From NCBI GenBank assembly GCA_041399155.1, contig JAWKTI010000001.1:2356001-2420000 (forward strand): a stretch of 64,000 nucleotides of DNA, read 5' to 3'. The notes under the pieces were generated by a model. It searched no databases. It was not told where the DNA came from and saw only the letters and a list, made by a program, of their open reading frames with translations. The first letter of the stretch is position 1; each line of letters opens with the position of its first letter. This DNA comes from Zavarzinella sp. Its GTDB lineage: Bacteria; Planctomycetota; Planctomycetia; Gemmatales; Gemmataceae. The position numbers and the translations under genes were made by a program. Below, piece by piece: positions 1 through 10,097 of the stretch.

Positions 1-1497
1 GGAAGTCATCCCTTCCAGCGTGGTATCGGTGATCAGATACCGAACAGCGGGCAGGACTGAGGGGCCCATTTGACGTTTCTGTTTGGGCTTTTGTGGTGGA
101 TCCTCATTCCAAACTGGTGCTGAAGGCGCATCTCCGATTTGACCTTCCTTATCCCATTTCTTGTACTGGCTTTCCCACTGTTTGAGTGCTTGCTGGTGTT
201 CCCGTTCACGCTTTGCATACGCATCCTTTTTGCGGCGATATTCTTCCATTTCCTCTTGATCATTCTCTCTCTGGTAATGTTGTTGCTCTGTTTGGGCTTT
301 CAATTGTTGCTCGTATTGCTGGTAAGCCTGCTTGTTCTTTTGACGAGTAAACTTCATCACTGCTCGAAATGCCGGACTTTTTCCATCACCAGATTCTCCC
401 ACGATCATTGACCAGATAATCGGCGGTGCTTTGAAGGTTTCATTAATTTGCAACCAACGAGAATTACCGATCGCACTGCCAAAAGCAGAAATCAATGGCA
501 CTGCGATGTATGATGGATCACAGCCGATTTGCTGAGCAGTGTCACCGATGTAATCCCGGACTGGCGCAGGAAAGCAGTGCACTGGAAACGGTTTGGCTGG
601 CAGCAGACCAGATCTGGCTTCTGATTCTTCAGGAGTGATTCCAACAAATGGTTCCGATTCTTCCGCAATTTGCTTTAGTTGGGTAGCCAGTTCATCGTTG
701 GAGACATGGGAATGGGCTTTGACCCAATCAAACAGATCCCCTTTGGGTGGGAGATTCGGTAATAGGACAATCTTGATCTGGGTAGCAGGATCGATTTTGT
801 GCAGGATCGTTGCAACTGATTCTGCATATTTCAGACCAGGATCATCATTGTCCCTGCAAATCCAGACCGTCTTTCCTGCCAGTGGTCGCCAATCGGTGTA
901 ATGGGCCGCTTGGGAACCACTGGCACTGGTAGTAGCGACAAATCCCAGTTGAATGGCAGCATCTGCAGCCTTCTCTCCCTCGGTGACGACCACCAAATCC
1001 TGAGCAGCTAATTGAGGCAATCGGTAGAGCGGTCGCGGCGTGGGCATCACTTCCATTCGCCATTGGGAATCATCGCCACGTGAAAAGGGGCGGATCTCCT
1101 TTTTCCCGTTCTGGTTCCAACGGGCCACCACTCCCACCAGCGCACCGTGGGTATCGTGATAATTCCAGAGTTGATCTGGTTCTCGTCCGAATGAGGAATT
1201 CCCACATGAAGAAATCGCTTCTTCGACAGTTGGGAAGTCCGGCTTTTTGGGAATTATCCTCGGAGGCACTTTTTCTGCTGGAAACAGGTCTTCCATGGTC
1301 AATTTCGCAGCATGAACAATCTCCTCAGCGGAGCATCCCCGTGATTTGCAGCAAAGCAGGATTTTGCCGTCTGCTGCCAAATCAATCTTCAGACTGGGAC
1401 GATGGTCGTTGTGGGCTGGGCAGAGGGCCTTCCACCCGTTTCCCTGCGGAGCAACCCCTTTGAAAGCAGCCAGCACCCATTCAAGGTGGAGGTTCAT
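1..1497 (-). CDS. Primase-helicase of a mobile element (CHC2-like zinc finger, Toprim, DUF3987 P-loop), 3' end outside window
   Basis: The frame is open from an ATG at 1497 to the left edge, about 499 codons, so the C-terminus is missing. Near the N-terminus CPAHNDHRPSL followed by LCCKSRGC gives a CHC2-type zinc finger. In the middle VVVTEGEKAAD and a downstream CRDNDD give the Toprim acid pattern. Around residue 365 GESGDGKS is a Walker A motif, followed by a charged coiled-coil-like stretch, as in DUF3987 proteins. Such proteins prime and unwind DNA for integrated plasmids and phages. The ATG overlaps the stop of the upstream HTH gene as ATGA, so the two are probably translated together. 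I translated this by hand across the span and saw no frameshift. The family assignment is firm; the exact role is inferred. Confidence 0.85.
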   Translation of the reverse strand, partial: MNLHLEWVLAAFKGVAPQGNGWKALCPAHNDHRPSLKIDLAADGKILLCCKSRGCSAEEIVHAAKLTMEDLFPAEKVPPRIIPKKPDFPTVEEAISSCGNSSFGREPDQLWNYHDTHGALVGVVARWNQNGKKEIRPFSRGDDSQWRMEVMPTPRPLYRLPQLAAQDLVVVTEGEKAADAAIQLGFVATTSASGSQAAHYTDWRPLAGKTVWICRDNDDPGLKYAESVATILHKIDPATQIKIVLLPNLPPKGDLFDWVKAHSHVSNDELATQLKQIAEESEPFVGITPEESEARSGLLPAKPFPVHCFPAPVRDYIGDTAQQIGCDPSYIAVPLISAFGSAIGNSRWLQINETFKAPPIIWSMIVGESGDGKSPAFRAVMKFTRQKNKQAYQQYEQQLKAQTEQQHYQRENDQEEMEEYRRKKDAYAKREREHQQALKQWESQYKKWDKEGQIGDAPSAPVWNEDPPQKPKQKRQMGPSVLPAVRYLITDTTLEGMTS

Positions 1498-1766
1498 TCC
1501 TGACCTCCCTGATCGCCAGAGGTTTCCTGCTGCATTTCCGCAGCCAGAAATGCTTCCAGGTCACACCGGCGAAACATCACCGGACTGTTTTTGGCTGTTC
1601 CCAGCTTGATCCGTTTGACCCGCCCTTGTCGCACCAACTCCCAGAGGGTTCTGGTGGAGATGCTTAATAACCGAGCCGCTTCTCGAGGCCGTAATGCCAG
1701 TGGGGCACCATTCTGTTCTGGTGGTGAAATCCACATCGTTGTTTTCCTGTATGGCAGCATCGCCAT
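1494..1766 (-). CDS. Excisionase-like helix-turn-helix DNA-binding protein
   Basis: This 90-residue protein carries the MerR/excisionase HTH pattern LRPREAARLLSISTRTLWELVRQG followed by the wing-like RVKRIKLG and FRRCDLEAFL, residues about 25-80. Proteins of this family bind DNA to direct excision of integrated elements or regulate their replication genes. It lies directly upstream of the primase-helicase with a 4-base ATGA overlap, the usual layout in planctomycete integrative elements. Two further in-frame ATGs lie close downstream of the first, so the exact start is uncertain, and I see no strong ribosome binding site. No integrase gene is present in the window; it may lie beyond the left end. 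Confidence 0.8.
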   Translation of the reverse strand: MAMLPYRKTTMWISPPEQNGAPLALRPREAARLLSISTRTLWELVRQGRVKRIKLGTAKNSPVMFRRCDLEAFLAAEMQQETSGDQGGQE

Positions 1767-1952
1767 GAAGGAATAGATGGGGACAGAAAATACAATCGAC
1801 TTTTTGGTTTATTTCTTGATCTCGAATTGTTCCCAGGGAAAATCTCCGAAGCTATACAAACAAGTCAAAACTGCTCGTTACTTTGCGGTAAAAAATTGAA
1901 AATTCTCTGGTCAAAAAATGATTTTTGTTTTCGGTGACATTTTCTGGTTCTG

Positions 1953-2789
1953 TTAACGAGCATCGAGTTTACCAGTTTTCCGCCACTCACGAACCCTTTT
2001 GATCAAATTATTCAAACTTTTTCGATCCAGGTCGTGTTCGGCTAATAATTCTGCATTTTGCTGGCAGAATTCCTTCTTCGATTTGCCGTCTTGTCTCCAT
2101 CGTTCCCAATGTTCGACAATCTCGATCAATTTCCACTCTTCTTCAGTCAACACCTTAGGTGGGCGTCCTTTTTGCGACTGAGTGATTGGAGTCGCTGTGC
2201 GTGCTGTCAAGATCCGTTGTTCATCCCGACGAGCTTGGCGAAGGACTGAGGCACATTCCCGAATTAATTCCACCAACACTGTGATCTCCTTCTCATCCTT
2301 GAATCGAAGATCACATGGGTCTCTGGGTAGCTTGATTTCCAGCTCTTTGGAAAGCAAGCCTGTCATGATTGCATAGAACAGTACGTCACAGATTTTTGCT
2401 TGAACCTTTTCAAGGACACGAGTCACTCTTGCTAATGACATGTTGAAAATATGACTGGACAGACTGCTTGAGTAATGTTGGTAAATGACAATTCTGGCAA
2501 CCTGGTTTCTTCGAATGTCGGTAGCGACCTCATGCAAATAACTCCACAATGCAGTCTTTTCCAGTGGAATCATACGGTCAATAATCTTCTGCAAGTCTGG
2601 TTTCGATCGAATTGACCTGAATTTGTGATGGTAACTCGTTACCCACTCTATGGATGTAGCGAGACGTTGCAGATCAGCAATCTTCTTCTCCATCACCTGC
2701 GAAGGAGTTTTGTGTTTGTCGCGAAAGATGGTTTTGTACCAGTATTCGGGAGATTCATAATTCACAATTGTCGATGGAACAATTCCCAT
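1953..2789 (-). CDS. Hypothetical protein, basic C-terminus
   Basis: A 278-residue frame that I do not recognise. It is rich in helix-forming residues throughout, has no membrane segments or signal peptide, and contains a GRPPK motif around residue 205 resembling an AT-hook core, followed by a charged region ending RVREWRKTGK. This suggests DNA association, but that is inference. It is on the same strand as the HTH and primase genes, separated by 186 bases, and probably belongs to the same mobile element. An imperfect inverted repeat (2847-2857 against 2894-2904, 10 of 11 matching) lies just upstream and could be an operator. Confidence 0.6.
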   Translation of the reverse strand: MGIVPSTIVNYESPEYWYKTIFRDKHKTPSQVMEKKIADLQRLATSIEWVTSYHHKFRSIRSKPDLQKIIDRMIPLEKTALWSYLHEVATDIRRNQVARIVIYQHYSSSLSSHIFNMSLARVTRVLEKVQAKICDVLFYAIMTGLLSKELEIKLPRDPCDLRFKDEKEITVLVELIRECASVLRQARRDEQRILTARTATPITQSQKGRPPKVLTEEEWKLIEIVEHWERWRQDGKSKKEFCQQNAELLAEHDLDRKSLNNLIKRVREWRKTGKLDAR

Positions 2790-3612
2790 TTTCTAACCCT
2801 TTTGGCTGAATTCTGTTGGAGAATCAAAGCTGGATTTCGTTCAGGAGTAGATGTAAAAACGAGCACATAATAGCAATGTGTCCATTTAGACGATTTACAT
2901 CCACTAAATAACTGAACTAATTACCATTAAATAATTCTATTCAGTAGTTTCGCAAAATGCGGCAAGGTCAAGAAGTGTTTTTTGTAAGTGCTTTTTTGGA
3001 AAGAACTTAGGAAGACTAAACTAATGTTGAACTTGACCAAAAAACAATGTACGAACTAGTGCTTTGACGCTTCGTCAAATGCTTTAGCCATTACAAACTT
3101 TGCTGGTCGATGTGACCCGGTGGCAATCCCTAGTCGTGGCATCAAAAGTTCGGGACGGTTTCCCTTACCAAGATTATTTGCAAACGGAAGGGAAAATGAC
3201 GCGCGGCTGTTAACTAGCGGGTGGGGCAAAAAAGAGAGATCTCAGAGATATTTGGAGCAATTTTGCCCAAAGTTGGTGCTGGACCATGCCAGGAATTGAA
3301 AATAAGCTGCGGTCTCTGGAGAGATTAGAGAAGAGAGCAAAATCTGTAAGTGATTGCAAATAAAGCAGTTACGTCAGCGAAAACGTGTGCTTATATCGCT
3401 GGAATGGGGCTGTTAACTGGCTTGGATGGAAAATTCGAAGAGAATCAAATCAGCTCCCCAAGAGGGACGCTCTTCGTAACAAAACTCGATAAGACTTTTT
3501 GTCGATTCGTTCCTTGATCATCCACACATTGACCACCTTTTTTATAGATCAGAAATCAACGAAACGCTTTTCAGCTTCCCACACGAATTATACCAAGAAG
3601 TAACCAACTGAC
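2790..3612. other. Intergenic stretch without a convincing gene
   Basis: About 820 bases with no supported frame. It holds the inverted repeat at 2847-2857 / 2894-2904 (GTAGATGTAAA against TTTACATCCAC), presumably in the promoter region of the 278-aa gene. It also contains scattered short palindromes such as CGAAGAG...CTCTTCG near 3434-3473. The composition is AT-rich, which fits decayed mobile-element DNA. I found no tRNA or repeat array here. Confidence 0.4.
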
Positions 3613-6600
3613 TCAAACAGGTGGCCGCGACCACGGGATATTTAGGATGAAAGGCTCGATTCGAAGTTTTTCACCAGGTTGCCCAGCAGCACAATATTTG
3701 TCCCTTTGGGAATTCAGGTGAGACTCGAGAGTCTCCAAACTGGTGTTCGCTCCTGTGCCATCATGCGGATGCCACTCTCCTGACCAGCCAACTAGGAAAA
3801 CGCCGTGTGTCAAACCTTCTCCGACTAAATATCGCTTTCCAAGTTGTTCCACCAATCCACTACGCGTTTCATGATTGGTTGACCACTTCACTTCCACGAC
3901 TACTGTTGCGAGAGAACTGCTCCCATGGCGTGGAGCGGTCACGCGGAGATCGAGTCGTTGACGTCCCGCGACTTGATCCTCACGTAAGATCTGTACTTCG
4001 ATACCATCAGAGATTCGGGACAGTTCGTCAAGCAATCGTCTACGTAAGTAGGCTTGTAGAGCATCTTCTTCAAGATGAGATCGATTGGATTTATCTGCTT
4101 TCTTTCTGCCTTTTGCTGCTTTCATCCCACGGTCTGGGGCAGAATACAGCATCGGCAAATCATGATCAACGTCGTGTTGAATCTTACCTAACGCTTCTAT
4201 CACAGCGTCTAGTAGATCGTCAGGTGAACGGATGAGCCGGTAGCCAGCACGGTCGAGTATGCGAACCGCGTCTTGAACTGATAACGCTGAAGAATCATGG
4301 CTAATTGAAAGATTGATCCCTGGTAAGAATTGAGCTGCCTGCTGGTTTGCACTATGACTATCGACCCATTCACGAATTTTTGGATCTAATTCCGACAGTC
4401 GGTTAACAGCATCCATGGCACCTTCTCCTGAATTATTGAGTAGCTGCATAATGATGCGGTTCCGAAGATTGCGGAGTTCCCAATCAGGAGGTAATTCCCC
4501 ATCTCGATAATCTGGATCCGACGCTGATAGATATGCCTTGAGGAGTATTCTCCCGAGACTTTCAAGCTGTGATAGCGACCAGTGATTTGCGATCTCATCT
4601 TGCTCATTCCATAGGTATGGTAATTCTTCGAGAGACAACGAACCTCGGGAGGCGAAATCAGCTTCGATCAGGTCTAACGCTTGATCAGGGTTCAAGGCGA
4701 GCAGAAGATTGAGACCTGCTTGTCGAAGATGATCCGAATCATCGTTTGTCACCTGATACATCGCCCACACATCTACGATTGGCTTGGCTCGGTCCGGTGA
4801 TCGGGTCACAAGTTGCTCAAGCAATTCTCGGCGGTTATTAGGTCTCACTCTTTCATCTGCGATGAGTTGAACGAACAGATTGGTCATGTTGTCTGTCCAG
4901 CATTCCGGAAGGATCTCTCTTAAGATTGACGGAATGCCTTCGCGGCGGGCATGTAGTTCGATCGATTTAAGTAAGGCCGTTTCAGTTGCCACTGAAGAAG
5001 TTTCACTGCAGGCTGTTATCGGTTCAGCCCAACCTCCAGACATTCGTGCAAATAAAGTGGTCGGCAACCATCGGCGAATCAATTCTTCAGTCAACCAGTT
5101 AGCATGGTTTACAGATCCAATTACTTGTGCGAAAGCAGCCCCTTCTGATAGGATGTTCGAAGGAAAATTTCCTGATTGTGGTATCGTTGTGGGCTCTCCA
5201 ACTTCGAGACCCTTGCATAATGCTTCCATTACCTGATTCTGGAGTTCACTTGGCAAGTCTCGCAAGCTGTTGCCAGGAATTTCTCGATTGACACTGAAGT
5301 TGGCAAGGCACATCCAGCTCAACTGACGCATCAACTCAGGTGCACTAATTTCACTGTTGGCTAAAATTTGCGAGACACGTTCGGCGAGCGGTCTGCGGTT
5401 TGGGTCACGAGCTTCTGCTTCCTGTTGTTTCGCGGCATCGGCCTCTCTTTCCTGCTGAAACCGCAGTCTACCTTCTTCATCCTCGGCTCTGAGGCCGGGG
5501 GCGTGTTCATCGACAAGCTGAATGAAGGTCTGCCATTTGTCGTCGGATATCTGGCCATTTTCCTTCGCTTGCGTAGCAAGCCAGAGTACCTGGTACCAAA
5601 TTGTGCGATTGTTCCAGCCACTGAGGGCCTGATCGCGTAGCCACGACCAGTCTTCAGGTTCCAAAAGATTCCCGACGTTGAACTGCCCAGCCTCGAGATG
5701 AATCTGGTACATTCGTCGCCGAGCAGATATAAGCTGACGTAAGTGAATTATGATTGTTCGCGATGCAGACCAACCCATATCATCAGATAAATTTTCTCTT
5801 ACAAAATCAAGCAGGTGATTGATATCATCCTGATCTGGATGTGATTCGTTTAAAACTAATTCGACCGCCCGGAAGAGATATTTCGGAAGTTCGTCAGGCC
5901 GATGCTCATCTGCATGCCGTTGCCATAGTTCCCGTAAGTGTGGAAGTATGTGCCGAGCGTCATCGAGCGTTATCCTGTCTTCTAAGTAATGTAGGATCAT
6001 ACTTCGAATATCTAATAGCCTTGGATTGATTCTTGGAGCGTACAGTGCAACCTGCCAGCATGGCCAATTATTGCGATTCAAAAGATCCCAGATGAGTACT
6101 CCACGGATTCGACATTCGATTTCAGAATCATTGCTGCTCTCTGCAATTGGCCCCAAAAGCGCAGCAATATGTTCCTTACCACCATAGCGGGTAACCATCC
6201 ACATGGCCGAGTACCGAAGTTCACCTTCTTGCTTCTGATCAAGAACAATCTCGACCACCGCATCGACTGCTTCGATGGCTTGCGTCGCCTCAGCGACATC
6301 GATCAGGAACATCTTCACTCGATAAGGCCGGTTCACGTCGCGTAGTCGGTCAGCTAAAATTCTCCCCAATCCTTCCGCCCGAAGGCGAGCTAACTCCTCA
6401 GGTCTTTCATAGCTAGCACGAAGTCCCCAAGGCGACGCTGTGGCTAATTCCTCCAAATAGTCGATTGCCCTGATTACCTCCACCAAACTTGGTTCGACAG
6501 CATCAGAAGGTAGTAAAATACCACCTGATAATAATTCAATTATTCTTTTGGTGGCTTGATCAGTCGTTACAGCCATGAGTAGTCTTGCGATCTCCCGAAG

Positions 6601-7815
6601 CCTGAATGGCATCTTCCCATCGTGCCCCTGCAAGAGTGACTTCAAAGCAGGCTGCGGCAGGTCCTTGAGTGCAAATGCGGTGAGCCAATCTTGTGCGTTC
6701 TGTTGTACAAAACGATAGCGAACAGGGTCCCCAGATGTACTGAATAGTGCAGATTGACAAGCATCTTTCGCAGCAATATGGGAGCGATTATCAGGGAATT
6801 GAAAAAGTACGCCTATCGTCGGTTCTTCAGTGTCTGGGCTCCATTCTCGAATGGTCTCACGACGAGTAAGTGTAAGTACTGCTGCTACTCTGCAGGCAGC
6901 GTTAAACCGCTCTGCAGGGTTGGTGGCGAAACGGACCATTCTGTTTGACTGGGGTTCTCCAAGGAGAGCTGTGAGTACCCCGCGCCAGACTTTGGCCACA
7001 GTCAGTGTATTGGCCTCCCGTTGGTAGGTTTTGAGGAAATTGAGGACCACAGGGTACCCGGCGACCGATTGTAGGTGGTTTCGGAGGATCAGTTCCTCCA
7101 CGGCCCCAATCTGATCCGTACCAACAAGTGCTGACGCGGACGTGCGATCTAATCGCGTGAGCCATAATTGGGGCAAGCGAGTTCGCCCAGTAAGCGACTG
7201 ATACCTTTCTATTAATTGGTCTTTTAGCGAACCCAACTCAGCATAGGGACGACTGAATAAGATCAAGCGAAGTTGACGTAGATGATTATTTGGTACTGCA
7301 TTGATTTCTTCAACAATTCGTTGGAGTACGTATTGATTCGAATCGATTGCCTCGTCAACACCATCGAGTAGCCATACGGCAGTTGATGGGTTTTGATCAC
7401 CCAGCCAGTTATGCCACCAATCAGGGGGGATCGTTCTGTCCGCATCTGGTGATCCAAGTCGCGTTAGGTAGACATACTCGACATCTGCAATTAGCGGTGG
7501 CTGCTCATTTCGCAAACGATTATATAATTCCCTTGCGACAGTGCTCTTACCGATCCATGGGCGTCCAAGGATCCATGTTACAGGACTTAAAAGTAAGTGA
7601 TCGATCTGAAAAAGCCGAGGTGTCCTAGATTGATCTAGGAACCCCAGTTCGTCAAATCTTTCAGCATCGATTTCAGTGAATAAGCGTACGAACCCACCGA
7701 TTGTGGCGCATGTATCCCGATCCCGTTCTTTCAATGTCCTAGGCGACGTGACCATTGGAATCGCCTCGGATGGCGGACTGTTCAGCTCGCGGCGATCCTT
7801 GACTAATTGAGGCAC
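3613..7815 (-). CDS. STAND/NACHT-like NTPase with C-terminal PD-(D/E)XK nuclease domain
   Basis: A 1400-residue protein. Residues 83-92 (GRPWIGKST) are Walker A and 146-156 (WLLDGVDEA) are Walker B with the DxxDE form usual in NACHT/STAND NTPases; a sensor-like LILFSRPYAE follows. The middle 800 residues are helical and may form HEAT-like sensor repeats. At the C-terminus RLDLRV (about 1287) and VVVEVKW (about 1305) give the D...ExK active site of a restriction-endonuclease fold. A threat-sensing ATPase that activates DNA cleavage is the natural reading, comparable to Avs proteins but with the nuclease at the opposite end. The GTG start at 7815 overlaps the upstream PRTase gene by 13 bases, showing an operon. 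Function is inferred from domains. Confidence 0.8.
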   Translation of the reverse strand: MPQLVKDRRELNSPPSEAIPMVTSPRTLKERDRDTCATIGGFVRLFTEIDAERFDELGFLDQSRTPRLFQIDHLLLSPVTWILGRPWIGKSTVARELYNRLRNEQPPLIADVEYVYLTRLGSPDADRTIPPDWWHNWLGDQNPSTAVWLLDGVDEAIDSNQYVLQRIVEEINAVPNNHLRQLRLILFSRPYAELGSLKDQLIERYQSLTGRTRLPQLWLTRLDRTSASALVGTDQIGAVEELILRNHLQSVAGYPVVLNFLKTYQREANTLTVAKVWRGVLTALLGEPQSNRMVRFATNPAERFNAACRVAAVLTLTRRETIREWSPDTEEPTIGVLFQFPDNRSHIAAKDACQSALFSTSGDPVRYRFVQQNAQDWLTAFALKDLPQPALKSLLQGHDGKMPFRLREIARLLMAVTTDQATKRIIELLSGGILLPSDAVEPSLVEVIRAIDYLEELATASPWGLRASYERPEELARLRAEGLGRILADRLRDVNRPYRVKMFLIDVAEATQAIEAVDAVVEIVLDQKQEGELRYSAMWMVTRYGGKEHIAALLGPIAESSNDSEIECRIRGVLIWDLLNRNNWPCWQVALYAPRINPRLLDIRSMILHYLEDRITLDDARHILPHLRELWQRHADEHRPDELPKYLFRAVELVLNESHPDQDDINHLLDFVRENLSDDMGWSASRTIIIHLRQLISARRRMYQIHLEAGQFNVGNLLEPEDWSWLRDQALSGWNNRTIWYQVLWLATQAKENGQISDDKWQTFIQLVDEHAPGLRAEDEEGRLRFQQEREADAAKQQEAEARDPNRRPLAERVSQILANSEISAPELMRQLSWMCLANFSVNREIPGNSLRDLPSELQNQVMEALCKGLEVGEPTTIPQSGNFPSNILSEGAAFAQVIGSVNHANWLTEELIRRWLPTTLFARMSGGWAEPITACSETSSVATETALLKSIELHARREGIPSILREILPECWTDNMTNLFVQLIADERVRPNNRRELLEQLVTRSPDRAKPIVDVWAMYQVTNDDSDHLRQAGLNLLLALNPDQALDLIEADFASRGSLSLEELPYLWNEQDEIANHWSLSQLESLGRILLKAYLSASDPDYRDGELPPDWELRNLRNRIIMQLLNNSGEGAMDAVNRLSELDPKIREWVDSHSANQQAAQFLPGINLSISHDSSALSVQDAVRILDRAGYRLIRSPDDLLDAVIEALGKIQHDVDHDLPMLYSAPDRGMKAAKGRKKADKSNRSHLEEDALQAYLRRRLLDELSRISDGIEVQILREDQVAGRQRLDLRVTAPRHGSSSLATVVVEVKWSTNHETRSGLVEQLGKRYLVGEGLTHGVFLVGWSGEWHPHDGTGANTSLETLESHLNSQRDKYCAAGQPGEKLRIEPFILNIPWSRPPV

Positions 7816-8453
7816 GTAACGGCGTTTCTCGGTCGAGATCCCGAGGCGTTCGTAGACGTTGCCTCCAATGCCTGGAACAACCTCGCCATTGTCGTTCCGC
7901 TCGGTGTCCTGCGAAAGTAGAAGAACTCGAAGCGACGAGCAATATCCGGCTCGAAGTCGTCCTTCAGTTGATTGTCGGCACCCTTGAAAATGACGGGGGC
8001 AAAGATCAACACGCGGCTCGGGTTACGCTCTTGGATTAGCTCCGTGATGTTCGTCCTGACCACACACCCGGTGGAGATGATCGACTTCACCACGAGGAAC
8101 GCATCGCTCTCCCCCGGTTCGACGTATTTCCGAACGATGGGAGCCAACTCGAACTGCAGATCGGACTTCCCTTCCAACTTGACCCGGTCATTCCAGAAGC
8201 ACGCGACCGAGACGTCCGGACCCTTGCGTGAGTGGATGCCGTCCTTCACGCCTCGGGCGAGGAAGTCCGCGTCCTCGTTCGTACAGATTAAGAGAAGATG
8301 CTTGATTCCAGACAACGTCCCGTTTAGCGACTTTCCAAACGCCTCGCCCAATTGAGTCATTGAGCGCCGATAGGCATCAGGTAGCGCAGCACCAACCAGT
8401 TCGTCGAGGAGGATCTTCACCTCATCCGTGGCAAGTGGGCTGTATGTTCTCAT
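7803..8453 (-). CDS. Phosphoribosyltransferase-like protein of the nuclease/STAND operon
   Basis: A 216-residue protein with the core of a type I PRTase fold. FLVVKSIISTGCVV (about 119-132) corresponds to the PRPP-binding loop, which is normally VDDxxxTG, and VLIFAPVIF (about 148-156) to the following strand and uracil-PRTase-like region. The two acidic residues of a classical PRPP loop are not present (KSI in place of DD), so catalysis may be altered or lost. Its ATG forms an ATGA overlap with the upstream nuclease gene, and its stop overlaps the start of the STAND-nuclease gene, so all three are co-translated. PRTase-like proteins occur in several prokaryotic conflict operons, where they may bind or make nucleotide signals; that is inference here. 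Confidence 0.6.
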   Translation of the reverse strand: MRTYSPLATDEVKILLDELVGAALPDAYRRSMTQLGEAFGKSLNGTLSGIKHLLLICTNEDADFLARGVKDGIHSRKGPDVSVACFWNDRVKLEGKSDLQFELAPIVRKYVEPGESDAFLVVKSIISTGCVVRTNITELIQERNPSRVLIFAPVIFKGADNQLKDDFEPDIARRFEFFYFRRTPSGTTMARLFQALEATSTNASGSRPRNAVTCLN

Positions 8454-9296
8454 GGCAACAACTCTTCGAACTCGCTGAAATTCCTGGGGGGATTGACGAG
8501 CACCCTATCAACGAAACGTTTAAAGCTGTGATCGTCGCATCTGGTTACGAGTCCACTCTCTCTGGGACGGAGAAACCACTCGAAATAGCCCCGATCCACG
8601 TACCATTCTAAACCTTCGATTTGGCTCAGTATCGAGTTAAACTCGTCCCACTTCGGGTGTAGTGATGTTGGAAGTGGCCTCCGGATTCTCAGAGGCTGCT
8701 TGTGCAGCCATGCGATCATGGATCCAAGGTTCCCGTAACCTTCGTGGTCGATGTCACATTCGACCCATGCGAGATATAAACCCGGTTGCCACCTCTTCGA
8801 GGGCTGCGGGGCCTGGTTCTCGCCATGCTGTAATGGAACTAAGTGCTAACTGCAGATGGGGGCGTCGGCTCAGTTCAGAGGGCCGTCGCAGCCGCTGGAA
8901 GTGAACGACAGTGACGGGTCCGGTCAATGACACGGGCATGTTGGTATCCAACGATTTTTTCCGGTGGTCTTCTGACACGACCACACTGAGGCTGAACTCC
9001 TCGTTGCGAGCCTCACACTCGGCCTTCTGTGTTTCAAACAGCGTAGTTAGCTTTCCGTTGTCGCGCCTCCACGTGATCGTCTTGTCGTCTTTCAACTGGT
9101 AGTAATGCCGACGAGCACTCTCGCAAATCAGGAGGTCGTCAACGTGGCATCCCGCCTGCTCCTTGATGAGAACCGTGGATTTGCCCTCGAACACTGGCGG
9201 GGCAAGCTCAAGGAGTCGAGCGACGGCAAAGGCGTCTTCGAACCGGTTTCCTTTTCGGTTGTTTGCTCCTCCAATATCTCGATTCGCTTGGCTCAC
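8450..9296 (-). pseudogene. Cap4/DUF4297-like nuclease gene, frameshifted near 8818
   Basis: The 5' part (9296-8754, GTG start, 180 codons) has KGNRFEDAFAVARLLEL, then VDDLLI and YYQLKD. This D...QxK pattern resembles the dsDNA endonuclease domain of DUF4297/Cap4 proteins. The frame closes at 8754, but the next frame continues directly with ENQAPQPSKRW..GLYLAWVECDIDHEGYGNLG and runs to 8450, where it overlaps the PRTase start as ATGA. Joined, the two pieces make one protein of about 280 residues. A single indel around 8815-8830 explains the break. It could be true decay, a sequencing error or, less likely, programmed frameshifting. It is the first gene of the operon with the PRTase and the STAND-nuclease. 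Confidence 0.6.
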
Positions 9297-9619
9297 CGTC
9301 GCATCTCAATGGAAATAGGTTGTATTGTATCAGCAGAATCTTGGAACTGATAGAGAAATACAAACGGCGGAAGTCTAAGTAATTGAAACAAAGTACTAAC
9401 CTTGTCATATTGAAAAGTCTGATTGAATATTGTGGCTTGAAACCCCGGCAGACCGAACCGTCTCGCGACACTGCTAAAACATATGTTCAAGAAGAATTAG
9501 CACCAGCAAATCTCCTTTTCATCCCCAATCGCACATCCAAAAGTACAACTTTTCAGAAAGCATTTACATGAATTTATGTGTCTGTTAGAGTGTAGGTATA
9601 GTAGTACACAGAGAAACAG
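9297..9619. promoter_or_regulatory. Divergent promoter region between the nuclease operon and the methyltransferase gene
   Basis: A 323-base AT-rich spacer between two divergently transcribed genes, so it must hold promoters for both. I see no clear operator palindrome. The sequence ahead of 9620 (GAGAAACAG before ATG) offers only a weak ribosome binding site. Confidence 0.35.
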
Positions 9620-10085
9620 ATGAGAATTGAACAGAGAGACATATCGAAGGTATTTCCCTACCAGGACAATCCGAGGGTAATCGGTGCGGACTCCATCAAC
9701 TCCGTGGCAAACTCGATCAGGGATTTCGGGTGGGTTCAGCCGATCGTGGTCGACCTGCAGAGCGTGATCATTGCGGGCCACACCAGGTACTTGGCAGCCC
9801 AAAAACTGGGCCTGAAAAAAGTGCCGGTGTTCGTTGCGGATATCACCGAAGAGGCAGCCAGGGCCCTCCGGATCGCCGACAACAAGACTGGCGAGCTGTC
9901 TAAGTGGGACGATATCAAACTGCCCACGGAGCTGAACTGGCTCAAATCGAACGGGTACAACCTGGCTGACTTTGGGTGGAATGATAAGGAGCTCGGAAAG
10001 TACCTGGGCAAGATCCTCGACGGTGGGCTGACCGATCCGGATCTGGTACCGGAACCGCCGAAGGAAGCAATCACCCAGCCAGGCA

Positions 10086-10097
10086 ACCTGTGGCTCC
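10086..10097 (+). repeat. Target-site duplication, left copy
   Basis: ACCTGTGGCTCC, identical to 11608-11619, immediately outside the left inverted repeat of the IS. It is methyltransferase coding sequence duplicated on insertion. Confidence 0.93.
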
